Shown here piece after piece: positions 36,052 to 45,585 of a stretch of DNA of 64,000 nucleotides. Under the pieces are notes generated by a model. The model ran no database searches and was not told where the DNA came from. It saw nothing but the letters and a program-made list of their open reading frames with translations. The stretch comes from Afipia clevelandensis ATCC 49720 (lineage in GTDB: Bacteria; Pseudomonadota; Alphaproteobacteria; Rhizobiales; Xanthobacteraceae). Position numbers and translations under genes: made by a program. Each line of letters begins with the position of its first letter. The first letter of the stretch is position 1. The stretch lies in NCBI RefSeq assembly GCF_000336555.1, contig NZ_KB375281.1:2050030-2114029 (forward strand), in the 5' to 3' direction.

Positions 36052-36546
36052 TCAGCGCAGAATGCGTGGGTACAATTCGAGCGGCAGCCCGAGCGCATAC
36101 GGGAACAGAAGCGCGCATCCGATCGTCAGGCAGATCCCGACAATGACGGCTTCCGTCCACCTGGTCTCGTCGCTGCCCATTGCGGCGATCATGAAACTCA
36201 CAAATGCCGAGACGACCAGGCCGAGCGGACGGATCATGGCTGCGAAAGCCAGGATCGACAGGGTCACGAAGACAGGACCGCGAATGCCGTAACGCTGCAG
36301 CGGCGGACCGTCCGAAAAAAATCCGGTGATGGCGACGCCTGCCCCGAGCGCCAGCAACAAATAGGCGAACATCCGCGGCGCGGTTCCTGGACCGAACGAA
36401 AATCCGCGCATGCCCTGAAGATCGCTCGCTGCCCACAGAGCGAACAGCGCGATGCCCATCAACGCAACGCCGCCCCAAAAATCCTGTGGTCCCTTGATGA
36501 GCCCACGCACGGGCTTCGCCCCAGCGCTGTCCGGCGCTTCAGTCAT
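36052..36546 (-). CDS. tctB: Tripartite tricarboxylate transporter small permease (TctB)
   Basis: The 164 residues contain four hydrophobic helices in the spacing typical of TctB, the poorly conserved small membrane subunit of TTT systems. FWGGVALMGIALFALWAASDLQ near 27-48 and FGPGTAPRMFAYLLLALGAG near 50-70 are the recognisable parts. It is the first gene of tctB-tctA-tctC. The N-terminal 20 residues are hydrophilic. No regulator of the system is present nearby. Confidence 0.87.
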   Translation of the reverse strand: MTEAPDSAGAKPVRGLIKGPQDFWGGVALMGIALFALWAASDLQGMRGFSFGPGTAPRMFAYLLLALGAGVAITGFFSDGPPLQRYGIRGPVFVTLSILAFAAMIRPLGLVVSAFVSFMIAAMGSDETRWTEAVIVGICLTIGCALLFPYALGLPLELYPRILR

Positions 36547-36630
36547 TGTCGTCCCCCTCAGTCGCGGGCTTCAGCCCGGTCTGTTCTTGTCGCACAGGGT
36601 CGTCCCCTCTCTTTTGCTTAACTACTTTCG

Positions 36631-37164
36631 TCAGACGATGCCAGCAAAACCAAGAAGGCCGCCCACAACCAGCACCCAAAGCGGATTGAGCCGGGTCATG
36701 AACGCAACAACGGCCGCGCCGATTGTAAGCACCGCAGCAATCCATGTCCGATCCGAAGCGAGTGTGAGGACAAGTCCGCTCGCGCACATCAGGCCGATCG
36801 AGATCGGAACCAGTGCCGCCTGTAGGATTGCGGGCCAGGCCGACCGGCTTGAACGGATCAGCATGTTGCTGACGAAATAGGCAAAAACCGCGGACGGACC
36901 GCACATGGCGAATGTCGCGACCAGCGCGCCGGCAATGCCCGCAACGTGGTAGCCGATCAGCGTCACGATCAGAACATTCGGCCCCGGCGACAGTTGCGAG
37001 ATCGCGAACATGTCGGCGAACTGCGCGTCGGTCATCCAGTGCCGGACCTCGACGGCGACGCGATGCATTTCGGGAATGGTCGAGTTCGCGCCGCCAATCG
37101 CAAGCAGCGACATCAACCCGAACGTCCACGCCATCGTGAAAATGACATTCGCCGGTGAGTTCAC
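36631..37164 (-). CDS. Chromate transporter, short-chain (second half)
   Basis: This 177-residue protein is a single CHR domain with about six hydrophobic segments and the motif ISQLSPGPNVLIVTLIGYHVAG near 50. It starts with GTG at 37164 overlapping the stop of the upstream CHR gene (GTGA), so the pair is translated together. Short-chain CHR proteins work as heterodimers that equal one long ChrA. They export chromate in some bacteria, but many homologues have unknown substrates. The frame continues upstream to 37563, but that part overlaps the partner gene out of frame and is not coding. Confidence 0.85.
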   Translation of the reverse strand: MNSPANVIFTMAWTFGLMSLLAIGGANSTIPEMHRVAVEVRHWMTDAQFADMFAISQLSPGPNVLIVTLIGYHVAGIAGALVATFAMCGPSAVFAYFVSNMLIRSSRSAWPAILQAALVPISIGLMCASGLVLTLASDRTWIAAVLTIGAAVVAFMTRLNPLWVLVVGGLLGFAGIV

Positions 37165-37793
37165 GCTGCCGCCTTTCTTCGCGTGGCGAACGTGAGCACG
37201 AGGCTGAGGGGAATTGCGGCAAGCAGGACAGGCACCAGTGGAAACCGCAGAATGCCGATCGCAACAAACACGCCAGCGAGCAATGTCAGCGCAACCGGGT
37301 CGCGGCGCTTCAGAAGCGGCAACATCATCCGCGCAATCACCGCGAGAAACAGGCCGACGGCCGCGCAGGACACGCCCGCGAGCGTGCGCTGCAACGCCGG
37401 AATCTCGCCATAGCGCGCATAGATCGCCGCAAGCACAGTGACGATCACCACGGGCGGGCCGACCAGACCGAAAAAGGCGGCGATGCTTCCCGGAATGCCG
37501 CGAAACCGCGCGCCGAAGACGACCGACAGATTGACGATGTTCGGCCCGGGCAGAAAGTGGCACAGCGCGAAGGCTTCATTGAATTCGTCGGGCGTCATCC
37601 AGCGATGCTGATCGACAATGGCGCGGCGCGCCCACACCAGCACGCCGCCGAAGCCGGCCAGCGACATTTTCGCGAAGGCCACGAAAAGCTCAAAAAGTCC
37701 CGGACGGATCGGCATCGCCGCATCGTCAGGCGGGGCTAGTGCGGACGTGCTTCCCGAAGACGTACTTTCTGGAGACATGCTTTCTGACGACAT
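37161..37793 (-). CDS. Chromate transporter, short-chain (first half)
   Basis: This is the partner CHR-domain protein, with KMSLAGFGGVLVWARRAIVDQ and FALCHFLPGPNIVNLSVVFGAR motifs. The start is uncertain: ATG codons at 37814, 37793 and 37778 are all possible, and I use 37793, giving 210 residues. The first ~35 residues are Ser/Pro-rich and would lie in the cytoplasm. Its promoter must sit in the gap shared with the divergent ssrA gene. Confidence 0.83.
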   Translation of the reverse strand: MSSESMSPESTSSGSTSALAPPDDAAMPIRPGLFELFVAFAKMSLAGFGGVLVWARRAIVDQHRWMTPDEFNEAFALCHFLPGPNIVNLSVVFGARFRGIPGSIAAFFGLVGPPVVIVTVLAAIYARYGEIPALQRTLAGVSCAAVGLFLAVIARMMLPLLKRRDPVALTLLAGVFVAIGILRFPLVPVLLAAIPLSLVLTFATRRKAAA

Positions 37794-37907
37794 AGCCCGA
37801 TTTAGAATGACCATGCGCCGCGGCCAAACGCTATTCCGATGCGGCGCGCATGCGTTGGACGCAAACCGGAACAGTCGGGCCTTGTCCCTAAGCTGCAAAC
37901 CAGGGGC

Positions 37908-37936
37908 TTTTGCATCCGCGATTTGCCCCCTATATT
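37908..37936 (+). promoter_or_regulatory. Probable ssrA promoter
   Basis: TTTTGC (37908-37913) and TATATT (37931-37936) are separated by 17 bp. A start near 37943 would begin the tmRNA precursor at a GCCGG-TTCG-CCGGC hairpin just ahead of the acceptor piece. Confidence 0.55.
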
Positions 37937-37942
37937 GGGGGT

Positions 37943-38274
37943 GCCGGTTCGCCGGCTATGGAAATAAATGGCCGTCGTAATAAACCATTCGGACCCGGGG
38001 GCAGCACCCGGCGCCTCCACCAAAACCCGGATCATCCTCAATAAAGAGGCGGGTTTCGGCGGGGGCGAAACAGGATCGACGAGGGCGTAAAGGACTCGCT
38101 TTTTCCCGGTATTGTTCCGCCGTTATCGGGCTCTACAATAGTTGCAAACGACAACTATGCTCCGGTTGCTCAGGCTGCGTAACGCAGTTTGAAATACCGA
38201 CTTAAAGTCCTGACGGATTAAGCCCCGTCAGGCGGGGTTCGGAGGCACCTGGCAACAGAAGCCTCCACTTTTTC
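37943..38274 (+). ncRNA. ssrA: tmRNA precursor, circularly permuted two-piece type
   Basis: tmRNA rescues stalled ribosomes and tags the nascent protein for proteolysis. The gene has the permuted alphaproteobacterial order. First comes the acceptor piece ending CGCCTCC-A-CCA (3' end at 38022). A spacer of about 38 bases containing a hairpin (38023-38060) follows. The coding piece then begins GGGGGCG at 38061, which pairs with CGCCTCC to rebuild the tRNA-like acceptor stem. The tag frame at 38144-38182 reads ANDNYAPVAQAA then TAA. A PK-like stem CCTGACGG/CCGTCAGG lies at 38209-38232, and an intrinsic terminator follows. The mature 5' end of the acceptor piece and 3' end of the coding piece (about 38240) are estimates. 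Confidence 0.95.
38241..38274 (+). terminator. ssrA terminator
   Basis: GGAGGC (38241-38246) pairs with GCCTCC (38261-38266) and is followed by ACTTTTT, an intrinsic terminator closing the tmRNA transcript. Confidence 0.85.
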
Positions 38275-38476
38275 TCTGGATCACGCCGGACTGGATCACG
38301 CCGGATTTATTGGCCGCCTGCATTGCGGCCCGCCAGAATATCTGCGATCTGCCTTTCGCGGAGGCTGACCTGCGGGCCATGACCGGGTAGCATGGATCGA
38401 ACGGCGAGTCGGACCATTCATGTCCGGCCACCTGCACCATCTGAATTCGAGCAGACGACCTTTACAGGACCGGATA

Positions 38477-38977
38477 ATGGCGACCGATCACATTCGTTAT
38501 GATGTCCTCGCGCGCGACGCGCTGCGCGGCGTGCTCAAGCATGTGCTCGCGGACGCCGCCGAACACGGCCTTCCCGGCGAACATCATTTCTACATTACAT
38601 TTCTCTCCAAGGCCGAGGGCGTGAAGATCTCCCCGCGCCTGCTGTCGCAGTATCCGCAGGAAATGACCGTCATCCTCCAGCATCAGTTCTGGGATCTGGT
38701 CGTGACCGATGACCGCTTCGAGGTCGGACTGTCGTTCAACGGCATTCCCGAGCGGCTTGTGATCCCGTTCAGCGCGATCAAGAGCTTCTTCGATCCGTCG
38801 GTGCAATTCGGGCTGCAGTTCGAGCCCGTCGATGCTCCCGCCGCCGAGGCGGATACACCGGTGGAATCGCTCCCGGTTACGGCTGCGCCGGAAAAGTCCG
38901 CCGAGACGGAAGAAGAGCCGGTGAAGCAAGGCGAAGGCGCCGAAGTTGTGCGCCTCGATCGCTTCCGCAAGAAGTAA
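38477..38977 (+). CDS. sspB: SspB, ClpXP adaptor (alphaproteobacterial type)
   Basis: SspB delivers ssrA-tagged proteins to the ClpXP protease. The 166-residue protein has the SspB fold at about 1-120 (HHFYITFLSKAEGVKIS and VLQHQFWDLVV-like strands, SFNGIPERLVIPFSAIKSFFDPSVQFGLQF), an acidic Ala/Glu linker (about 123-153) and a C-terminal ClpX-docking tail ending EVVRLDRFRKK. The ATG at 38477 has AGGA upstream; an extension to 38420 is not supported. It begins 200 bp after ssrA, so the tag RNA and its adaptor are neighbours on the same strand. Confidence 0.93.
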   Translation: MATDHIRYDVLARDALRGVLKHVLADAAEHGLPGEHHFYITFLSKAEGVKISPRLLSQYPQEMTVILQHQFWDLVVTDDRFEVGLSFNGIPERLVIPFSAIKSFFDPSVQFGLQFEPVDAPAAEADTPVESLPVTAAPEKSAETEEEPVKQGEGAEVVRLDRFRKK

Positions 38978-39121
38978 CATCGGCAAGCGATCTCAACCCG
39001 ATCGTCTTGAGGCTTTCTAAGCGCGACCACGTTTTTCGCGGTGCGAGAAACGCTGACGCGGTTGCATGCCTTGCTGATGAGGTCCAGACTTCCGTGTTCC
39101 CGCAACACACTGGAAGTGACG

Positions 39122-40528
39122 ATGGCCGCTCAGAGAAAAACCACGCGCACCGAGACCGACACTTTCGGACCGATCGAGGTGCCGGGGGATCACTATTGGG
39201 GCGCGCAGACCGAGCGGTCCAGGCACAACTTCAGGATCGGCAACGAACGCATGCCGATGCCGATCGTGCGCGCCCTGGCCATTGTCAAACTTGCCGCCGC
39301 GCAGACCAACCTCGAACTGGGGCTGCTCGACCAGCGCCGCGCCCGCGCGATCATCCGCGCCGCGCGCGAGGTGATCGACGGCGAACTGGACGGCAATTTT
39401 CCGCTGGTGGTCTGGCAGACCGGTTCGGGCACGCAGTCCAACATGAATCTCAATGAGGTGATCGCCAACCGCGCCAGCGAATTGCTCGGCGGCGTGCTCG
39501 GCACCAAGAAGCCGGTGCATCCGAACGATCATGTCAACATGAGTCAGTCGTCGAACGACTCGTTTCCGACGGCCATGCACATCGCCGCCGCCGAACGCAT
39601 CGCCAACGACCTCGTTCCGGCGCTCATTGTGCTGCTGAAAGCTCTGCGTCAGAAGGAAAAGGCCTTCGCGAAAATCGTCAAGATCGGCCGCACCCACACG
39701 CAGGATGCGACACCGCTGACGCTGGGACAGGAATTTTCCGGCTATGCCGCGCAGGTCGAGAGCGGCATCGCGCGGATCCGCGCCGCCGCCAAGGATCTGT
39801 CTCCGCTGGCGCAAGGCGGCACCGCCGTCGGCACCGGCCTCAATTCCCACCCGCGCTTCGCCAAGCTCTTCGCGAAGAAGGTCGCGGCCCTCACCAAACT
39901 GCCCTTCACCACCGCGCCCAATAAATTCGAGGCGCTGGCATCGAACGACGCCTATGTCTTCGTGCATGGCGCGATCAATTCCACCGCGACCGGACTTTTC
40001 AAGATCGCCAACGACATCCGGCTGCTCGGTTCGGGTCCCCGCTCCGGTCTCGGCGAACTGATCCTGCCGGAAAACGAGCCGGGCTCCTCGATCATGCCCG
40101 GCAAGGTCAACCCGACGCAGTGCGAGGCGATGACCATGGTGTGCTGCCAGATTTTCGGAAATCAGACAGCCATCACGGTCGCGGGCAGCCAGGGACATTT
40201 CGAGCTCAATGTCTACAAGCCGGTGATGGCGCACTGCATGCTGCAATCGATTCAACTGATGGCAGACGTTTCGCGCTCATTTACCGAACATTGCATCGTC
40301 GGCATCCGCGCCGATGGAAAGCGAATCGATGAATTGATGCGCCGTTCGCTGATGCTCGTCACCGCGCTTGCACCCAAGATCGGTTACGACAATGCCGCGA
40401 AGGTGGCCAAGACTGCTCACGCAAACGGCACGACACTGAAAGAAGAGGCAATTCGTCTTGGCCTTGTGTCCGCTGCGGAGTTCGATCGGCTTGTAAAGCC
40501 GGAGAAGATGACTCGTCCGGGTCAATAG
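39122..40528 (+). CDS. fumC: Fumarate hydratase, class II
   Basis: This TCA-cycle enzyme interconverts fumarate and malate. The 468 residues show the substrate-site stretch [40 protein letters not shown], the catalytic His region [18 protein letters not shown] and the superfamily signature [13 protein letters not shown]. The start is the ATG at 39122 ([21 protein letters not shown]), where the conserved N-terminus begins; the frame to 39041 is upstream non-coding. It is the iron-independent class, typical of aerobic alphaproteobacteria. Confidence 0.96.
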   Translation: MAAQRKTTRTETDTFGPIEVPGDHYWGAQTERSRHNFRIGNERMPMPIVRALAIVKLAAAQTNLELGLLDQRRARAIIRAAREVIDGELDGNFPLVVWQTGSGTQSNMNLNEVIANRASELLGGVLGTKKPVHPNDHVNMSQSSNDSFPTAMHIAAAERIANDLVPALIVLLKALRQKEKAFAKIVKIGRTHTQDATPLTLGQEFSGYAAQVESGIARIRAAAKDLSPLAQGGTAVGTGLNSHPRFAKLFAKKVAALTKLPFTTAPNKFEALASNDAYVFVHGAINSTATGLFKIANDIRLLGSGPRSGLGELILPENEPGSSIMPGKVNPTQCEAMTMVCCQIFGNQTAITVAGSQGHFELNVYKPVMAHCMLQSIQLMADVSRSFTEHCIVGIRADGKRIDELMRRSLMLVTALAPKIGYDNAAKVAKTAHANGTTLKEEAIRLGLVSAAEFDRLVKPEKMTRPGQ

Positions 40529-40789
40529 CGGATCACGCACATTAACATACTGTAATCTTAGGCGGACATGTCGTCGCACCACCTAAAGTCATACTTCTAA
40601 TGGCTACCATCCGTGGCGCGACGCTGATACCTTTTCAATTGCGCCGCGCTGCATCAGCGCATGGAAAAACGAACCACATTCAAAACGGACGCGCGTGAGC
40701 AATTTGCTCTGACGAGTCCCCAACAGGACAAGCGCACCGGCGTTCATCACGTGCCGCATAAGCGCTGTTCACACCAACAAGGAGGCGTG

Positions 40790-40978
40790 ATGGGTGATCT
40801 GGTGAACCTGAAGCAGGTAAAGAAACGCATCGCACGCGAAGCGTCGGAGAAGCAGGCGGAAATCAACCGCGCCCGCTTCGGCCGCACCAAGAGCGAACGG
40901 AGCCGCGATGAATTTCAGGCCACACGCGCCAGCGGCATCCTTGATCAGCACCGCATCGATGATGGAACGCCAGCATGA
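40790..40978 (+). CDS. DUF4169 family protein
   Basis: This 62-residue basic, helical protein (GDLVNLKQVKKRIAREASEK at the start, then NRARFGRTKSERSRDE) fits DUF4169, a small family of unknown function in alphaproteobacteria. A perfect GGAGG lies 5 bases before the ATG, which settles the start against the longer frame to 40661. Its stop overlaps the start of the ribbon-helix-helix gene (ATGA), so the two are coupled, and the pair may form a functional unit. Charge and size would allow nucleic acid binding, but nothing proves it. Confidence 0.82.
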   Translation: MGDLVNLKQVKKRIAREASEKQAEINRARFGRTKSERSRDEFQATRASGILDQHRIDDGTPA

Positions 40979-41247
40979 AATCGCCTGTCGTGAAACGCTC
41001 CATCGTCGTCGCCGGCCACAAGACCAGCGTCAGCCTTGAAGAAGCCTTCTGGAATGGCATGAAGGAAATCGCCTCGGTGAGAAGCCTCACCCTCTCCGAA
41101 CTGGTGGGAGAAATCGACGGCGGCCGCCAGCAAGGAAACCTTTCCTCCGCGATCCGCCTCTTCGTGCTGGATTACTTCCGCTCGCGCGCAACTCATCCGA
41201 CAGGGAACGGCAGCACGAGATTGCAGGCTGAGGGGCCGCATCCGTAA
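40975..41247 (+). CDS. Ribbon-helix-helix domain protein (RHH_4), copy 1
   Basis: This 90-residue protein has a predicted beta strand KRSIVVAGHKTSVSLEEAFW followed by two helices (MKEIASVRSLTLSELVGEI and LSSAIRLFVLDYF), the RHH_4 layout of the Arc/MetJ superfamily. Such proteins are probably DNA-binding dimers. It overlaps DUF4169 by 4 bases and is followed 245 bp later by a related gene. The C-terminal ~20 residues are unstructured. Its target is unknown. Confidence 0.8.
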   Translation: MKSPVVKRSIVVAGHKTSVSLEEAFWNGMKEIASVRSLTLSELVGEIDGGRQQGNLSSAIRLFVLDYFRSRATHPTGNGSTRLQAEGPHP

Positions 41248-41492
41248 TTTTCCGCACCGTGCAGTTACGATCCTGACTCCGCCGTAGGTTTTCGTCCGAA
41301 TACCGCGGCGGGTCCGTTTCCGTTACTATGTACCTGTGCCTCGAAGCGCACACCGTTTCGAGGCCGGCTGCGGGGGCGGCTACAATCCTGATCCGCGCGG
41401 CGAGATCAACATCGTACATGGTCCAGCTTGTCGCCGGCCGCGAGACATCGTCTCGCTGCACGCGGTCGCTTGGCCAGAACGGGGGCCTTCCG

Positions 41493-41825
41493 ATGCAGAA
41501 CGACAATCTCACAAACATCGCCGACCATGCGGACGGATGCTCCGTTCGCGGCGTCAAGGAATTCGCCGTGGTGAAACGCTCCGTCGTGGTCGGCGGTCAC
41601 AAGACCAGCGTCAGTCTCGAAGATGCCTTCTGGACCAGCCTGAAAGACATCGCGACGCGACGCGGCCTGCCGCTGTCCAGCCAGATCGACGCCATCGACC
41701 GCACGCGCAGGACCGCCAATCTCTCATCTGCGATTCGCCTGTTTGTGCTGGATCACTTCCGCACCCGCGCGGTGACATCGGTCTTCATCGGCGAACGGCA
41801 ACCGTCGCATCACATTGCACGCTAG
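41493..41825 (+). CDS. Ribbon-helix-helix domain protein (RHH_4), copy 2
   Basis: The 110 residues repeat the copy 1 architecture: KRSVVVGGHKTSVSLEDAFW, then LKDIATRRGLPLSSQIDAI and LSSAIRLFVLDHFRTRA. It differs by an added N-terminal tail of about 25 residues. Identity across the shared ~65-residue core is high by eye, so the genes are tandem paralogues. I start it at the ATG at 41493; the frame extends further up but lacks a family match there. It ends 4 bases into the convergent AsmA-family gene. Confidence 0.75.
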   Translation: MQNDNLTNIADHADGCSVRGVKEFAVVKRSVVVGGHKTSVSLEDAFWTSLKDIATRRGLPLSSQIDAIDRTRRTANLSSAIRLFVLDHFRTRAVTSVFIGERQPSHHIAR

Positions 41826-44800
41826 AACGTGCCCGCAGGAGCAGCGGGGCGCTGCTTCTGCAGCCGCATCGCACCCGGCGCAGGCCTGATGTCGATCGGC
41901 GGAGGCAACGGCTGGATCACTGCGTTTCCGCCTGAAGGTGCAGGCGTCGCAGCGCCCGGCGCCGGAGCCTGCGGAGGATGCGCCGTCACAGGCGGACGCG
42001 CCGGTGTCTTTGCTGCGGGTGTTTTCCGCCGCGGATCGCGAGCCGGCATTTTCACCTGCGATGGCGGAAGCGGCTCCACCGATGGCAGGTCCTCCTCCCA
42101 CAACCGCTCATCTGCTTCCGGCGCCGGCGTCACGCCACGCTCAAGCTGGTCGAGCCGCCGGGTCTCACGATCGATCGCGCGCAGCCCCAGCCACGACGAC
42201 AGCGCCGCTACATCGACTGTGCGCACGAGCCGGTCCGGCGCGCCGTTAAGGTCGATGCGAATTTCCGGACGGCCATTCAAGGGCCGCGCGGTCACCGGCG
42301 ACATGATGGCGCGAAGATCGGCCTGATCCGCCAGCAGATCGTATCCACCCGCGATCGCGACACGCGCCCGCTTCGCTTCCAGCGAAGCCGTCTCGATCCG
42401 CAGCCGCCCATCCTTGATGCTGAAGGGAATCTGCGCCGACGGGACTGTCAGCGTCCCGGCAGCCAGCACGGGATCGACAACATCCCTGAGTTTGATGTCG
42501 TCGGTCGCCTGGCCGCTGTCGCTGGCCCGCATCGCCGCCTCGAACGCGCGCGGATCGAGACCCGCGATTCGTGCATCCGTCAGCGCGAGTGTACCGGCGC
42601 CCGACAATGCGCCGGTCAGACCGGCGGCGCTGCGGCCCTGGCCGGAGAGCGTCATCTGCAGCGCGGCCTTGCCCTCGGGCAACATAAGACCGCGATAGTG
42701 AAGCGCGGTGCCATCGACCCCAGCGGCCTGAATGCGTGCAGTGAATGACGTGCCCTGGTTTGTCACGCCCTGCCGGGCATCGAGATCAATAGAGGCTTCA
42801 CCGCCGCCGATACGGCCTTTGACACTTTCGAGAACCAGCGACTGGCCATCGCCCGTGATGGCTCCGCCAAACGGACGCAGTTCGGCACCTCCAGGCAGAA
42901 CAGCGCTCAAGGCCTGAAACGCCAGCTTGCCGCGCCAGCCGCGCAACCAGCCGCGATCCAGAGGCGTCGATGGATCATGTCCCGCTGCACCGAAAGCCAG
43001 GCCCGTCACGGCTGCCAGATCGAGCGTGTCGAGTCCGATCTCGCCATCGACGCCAGTCTCCTCGCCGCGCGTCAGTACCAGCCGCCCGCGCACACGCGAT
43101 CCGCCGACCGTGGTATCGAGATTGTCGAAGGTGAGGATGTTACCCGACACATCAAGCCGCGACGACAGCGATATCGGCGATGCGCTTGCCGGCTTTGCCC
43201 CGATCAGCGTCGAAACATCCGCGCGGCGCACAGCGATGTTGAGCACCGCGGCGGGCTTCTCGGCCCAGGGATTTCCCGTGCCCTGAAACTCGCCGTCGAT
43301 TTCCGCGCCCGAGAGCTTCGCCTTCAGTTGCAGCGGCGCACCCCAGGTGCCGTTCACCGAAGCCTCGAATTGGGCCGGACTGCTGCCGCCGGACAAAACA
43401 CCAGCGAGCCCCAGCGTCTGAATCATCGCCGTTGTCGTCTCGGCGGACAGCTTTGCTTCCGCTGTAAAATCGCTTCCGCCCAAAGCGGAAATATCCAGTC
43501 CGGTTGCGATGTCGATTGCGGGCGCCGCCGTCAGCGTGACCGCGCCCTTGATTTGCGGCGCATCGAGGTCGAACACGACACGGCCGCTGGCGCGGGAGCG
43601 CTCGCGCGCGACATCTGCGGACAGCCGGGCTTTCACGGGACCGGAAAGCGATAGCGCATTCAGCCGACCCGCCACGGCGGGTGCGAACGGCGCCACCAGT
43701 CCGCCGATTCGCGCGAACGACGACGCGGTCGTTTCCAGCGCGAGCTTGCCCTTGCCGCCGATCCGGTCGAATGAGCCGGTGCCGGTGACGGCAAGATCGC
43801 CGCCCGCCTCTCCAATTTGTATCCGCTCAAGGGCTATTGTCGTTGGCCCGTAACTGAGCGTGAGGCCCGCCGGCTTCACCTCCTGCCCTGCGATCACTGC
43901 GCGTCCGGCATCCAGCGCTATCCGCGCCTCATCCGGAAGTGTGGCCTGGGGTCCGGCCAGCACCGCGACAAGCGATGACACGGCATCCACATCGAAGCTC
44001 GCAGCGGACAGCGCGGCCTCGAGGCGGGTCTTGCCGCCGTCGATCGTCAGCAGCGCCAGACGGCCATCGAGCGCGCCGCCATTGATCTCCGCCGTCATGC
44101 CATCGAGACCGATCCTGTCAGCGGCGACCGTCGCCTCGCCGCGCAGCCGCAACGGCTTCTGATTGCGATAGGTCGCATCGCTGCGCCCCTGCAGCCAGGC
44201 CGTCAGAACGTCCGGATCGCCGGATTCGACGCTCACCGGCCCGCTGAAACGCGCCGATGGTTCGGCTGTGGAAATCACGCCGCTGGCGGTTACGCGGGTC
44301 GCGCCCGGTGCGCGCATCTCGAATTTTTCGATAGTCCAGGACTTGGCGTCGGTTTGCAGCGTCGCGGCGACGTTCTGGAGCGGCCGGCCGCCCAGCCCGA
44401 TCTGGTCGGCGCTCAATTCGATTTGCGATGGAATCGGCAGCACAGGCATCGACGTCACCAGCATGCGCAACGCTGGCAGCAATCGCAGGGGTTCGGTGGC
44501 CGCTGCGCCCGTCGCCAGCAGGCGGTCTGCATCCAGTTGCCGCGCCGCGAGCGCCAGTTTCAACAATGGCGCCGCACCGAAGCGGATATCGCCGCCACCG
44601 GTCAGCCTCAGCGCATTGTCATCGGGACCGTAAGCCGCTTCCACCTGATCGAAGGCGGCGGATGACGGATTGGCCTTGATCCGCGATGAAATTTTCCACG
44701 GCTGCCCCTTGTCCGTCGCCTTGGCGTCGGATGCGCGCGCGAGCACCAGTGCGCCGTCGAAATTCGGCACCCCGTTGTTGAAGGTCAGTGCGCCGTCGAG

Positions 44801-45451
44801 ATCGGCCATCAGCGGACGGACACCGGGGTCCGCCGTGAAGTGCACGCGCGTCCCTTTGCCATCGCCCGTCTGTCCCGACGACAAGCGGAATGGAGTTGTC
44901 GCGCCAAGCAACTGGAACGAGCCCTCGCCTCGCATACTGCCGGCGAGCGCCCGTACCTCTCCGCTGAATTTTAGATCCTCCATCCGCAGCGTGCCGCCGC
45001 TGGCGGCATCATGGAGCACGATCTGTCCTGCGAGATTCATGCGGTCGATGGTGAGCGAGCCGAGATTGCCGCGCCCCCCGGCAGACGGCAGCCGAAAACG
45101 GCCCTGCCGGTCGAGACCGAGGTCGAGCGAGAAGCCGTTCAGCGTCAGTTCGCTGGCACGCCAGTCCCCCCGCATCAACGATCCGAGGCTGAACTCGACA
45201 TCGAGCTTGCCCGCGCTCACCCATGGCGCGCCCTTGTCGCCAACGGCGACGTCGTACAGCCGCAGCGTGGGCGTCGGCAGCAGGAGGGCATCGAGCCTGC
45301 CATTCACCCGTACCGGCGCGCCGATGATCCGGGACGCTTCCGCCTCGAACTGGGGCCGGAACTGGTTCCAGTCAACGAAATACGGCCCGGCCAGCGCCGC
45401 GATCAGCGCAAGGATGAGAGCTATGGCCAGTCCAAGCAGCGTGGTCTGCAA
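41822..45451 (-). CDS. AsmA family outer-membrane biogenesis protein
   Basis: This very large protein (1209 residues) begins with one membrane helix (about 4-26) and FVDWNQFRPQFEAEASRIIG, the opening signature of AsmA-like proteins. The remainder is a long series of beta-rich repeats, an elongated periplasmic fold now linked to phospholipid transport between membranes in the TamB/AsmA/YhdP superfamily. Two later segments (about 565-760 and 920-1110) have the AsmA C-terminal pattern. The last ~90 residues are Pro/Ala-rich and disordered (EDLPSVEPLPPSQVKMPARD onward). It stands alone, divergent from the CFA-like gene. Confidence 0.86.
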   Translation of the reverse strand: MQTTLLGLAIALILALIAALAGPYFVDWNQFRPQFEAEASRIIGAPVRVNGRLDALLLPTPTLRLYDVAVGDKGAPWVSAGKLDVEFSLGSLMRGDWRASELTLNGFSLDLGLDRQGRFRLPSAGGRGNLGSLTIDRMNLAGQIVLHDAASGGTLRMEDLKFSGEVRALAGSMRGEGSFQLLGATTPFRLSSGQTGDGKGTRVHFTADPGVRPLMADLDGALTFNNGVPNFDGALVLARASDAKATDKGQPWKISSRIKANPSSAAFDQVEAAYGPDDNALRLTGGGDIRFGAAPLLKLALAARQLDADRLLATGAAATEPLRLLPALRMLVTSMPVLPIPSQIELSADQIGLGGRPLQNVAATLQTDAKSWTIEKFEMRAPGATRVTASGVISTAEPSARFSGPVSVESGDPDVLTAWLQGRSDATYRNQKPLRLRGEATVAADRIGLDGMTAEINGGALDGRLALLTIDGGKTRLEAALSAASFDVDAVSSLVAVLAGPQATLPDEARIALDAGRAVIAGQEVKPAGLTLSYGPTTIALERIQIGEAGGDLAVTGTGSFDRIGGKGKLALETTASSFARIGGLVAPFAPAVAGRLNALSLSGPVKARLSADVARERSRASGRVVFDLDAPQIKGAVTLTAAPAIDIATGLDISALGGSDFTAEAKLSAETTTAMIQTLGLAGVLSGGSSPAQFEASVNGTWGAPLQLKAKLSGAEIDGEFQGTGNPWAEKPAAVLNIAVRRADVSTLIGAKPASASPISLSSRLDVSGNILTFDNLDTTVGGSRVRGRLVLTRGEETGVDGEIGLDTLDLAAVTGLAFGAAGHDPSTPLDRGWLRGWRGKLAFQALSAVLPGGAELRPFGGAITGDGQSLVLESVKGRIGGGEASIDLDARQGVTNQGTSFTARIQAAGVDGTALHYRGLMLPEGKAALQMTLSGQGRSAAGLTGALSGAGTLALTDARIAGLDPRAFEAAMRASDSGQATDDIKLRDVVDPVLAAGTLTVPSAQIPFSIKDGRLRIETASLEAKRARVAIAGGYDLLADQADLRAIMSPVTARPLNGRPEIRIDLNGAPDRLVRTVDVAALSSWLGLRAIDRETRRLDQLERGVTPAPEADERLWEEDLPSVEPLPPSQVKMPARDPRRKTPAAKTPARPPVTAHPPQAPAPGAATPAPSGGNAVIQPLPPPIDIRPAPGAMRLQKQRPAAPAGTF

Positions 45452-45585
45452 GGTCTTTCCTCAGTGAGATCGGTTGATCCGGGATGGCAACAGCGCGTCA
45501 CCGCCGTAAGCTGCGAACATTGAACCAGCCGATGGCTTGGAATACTAATTTTAACGTCCCTTGTTCACAACCCTGTGTGACAACG

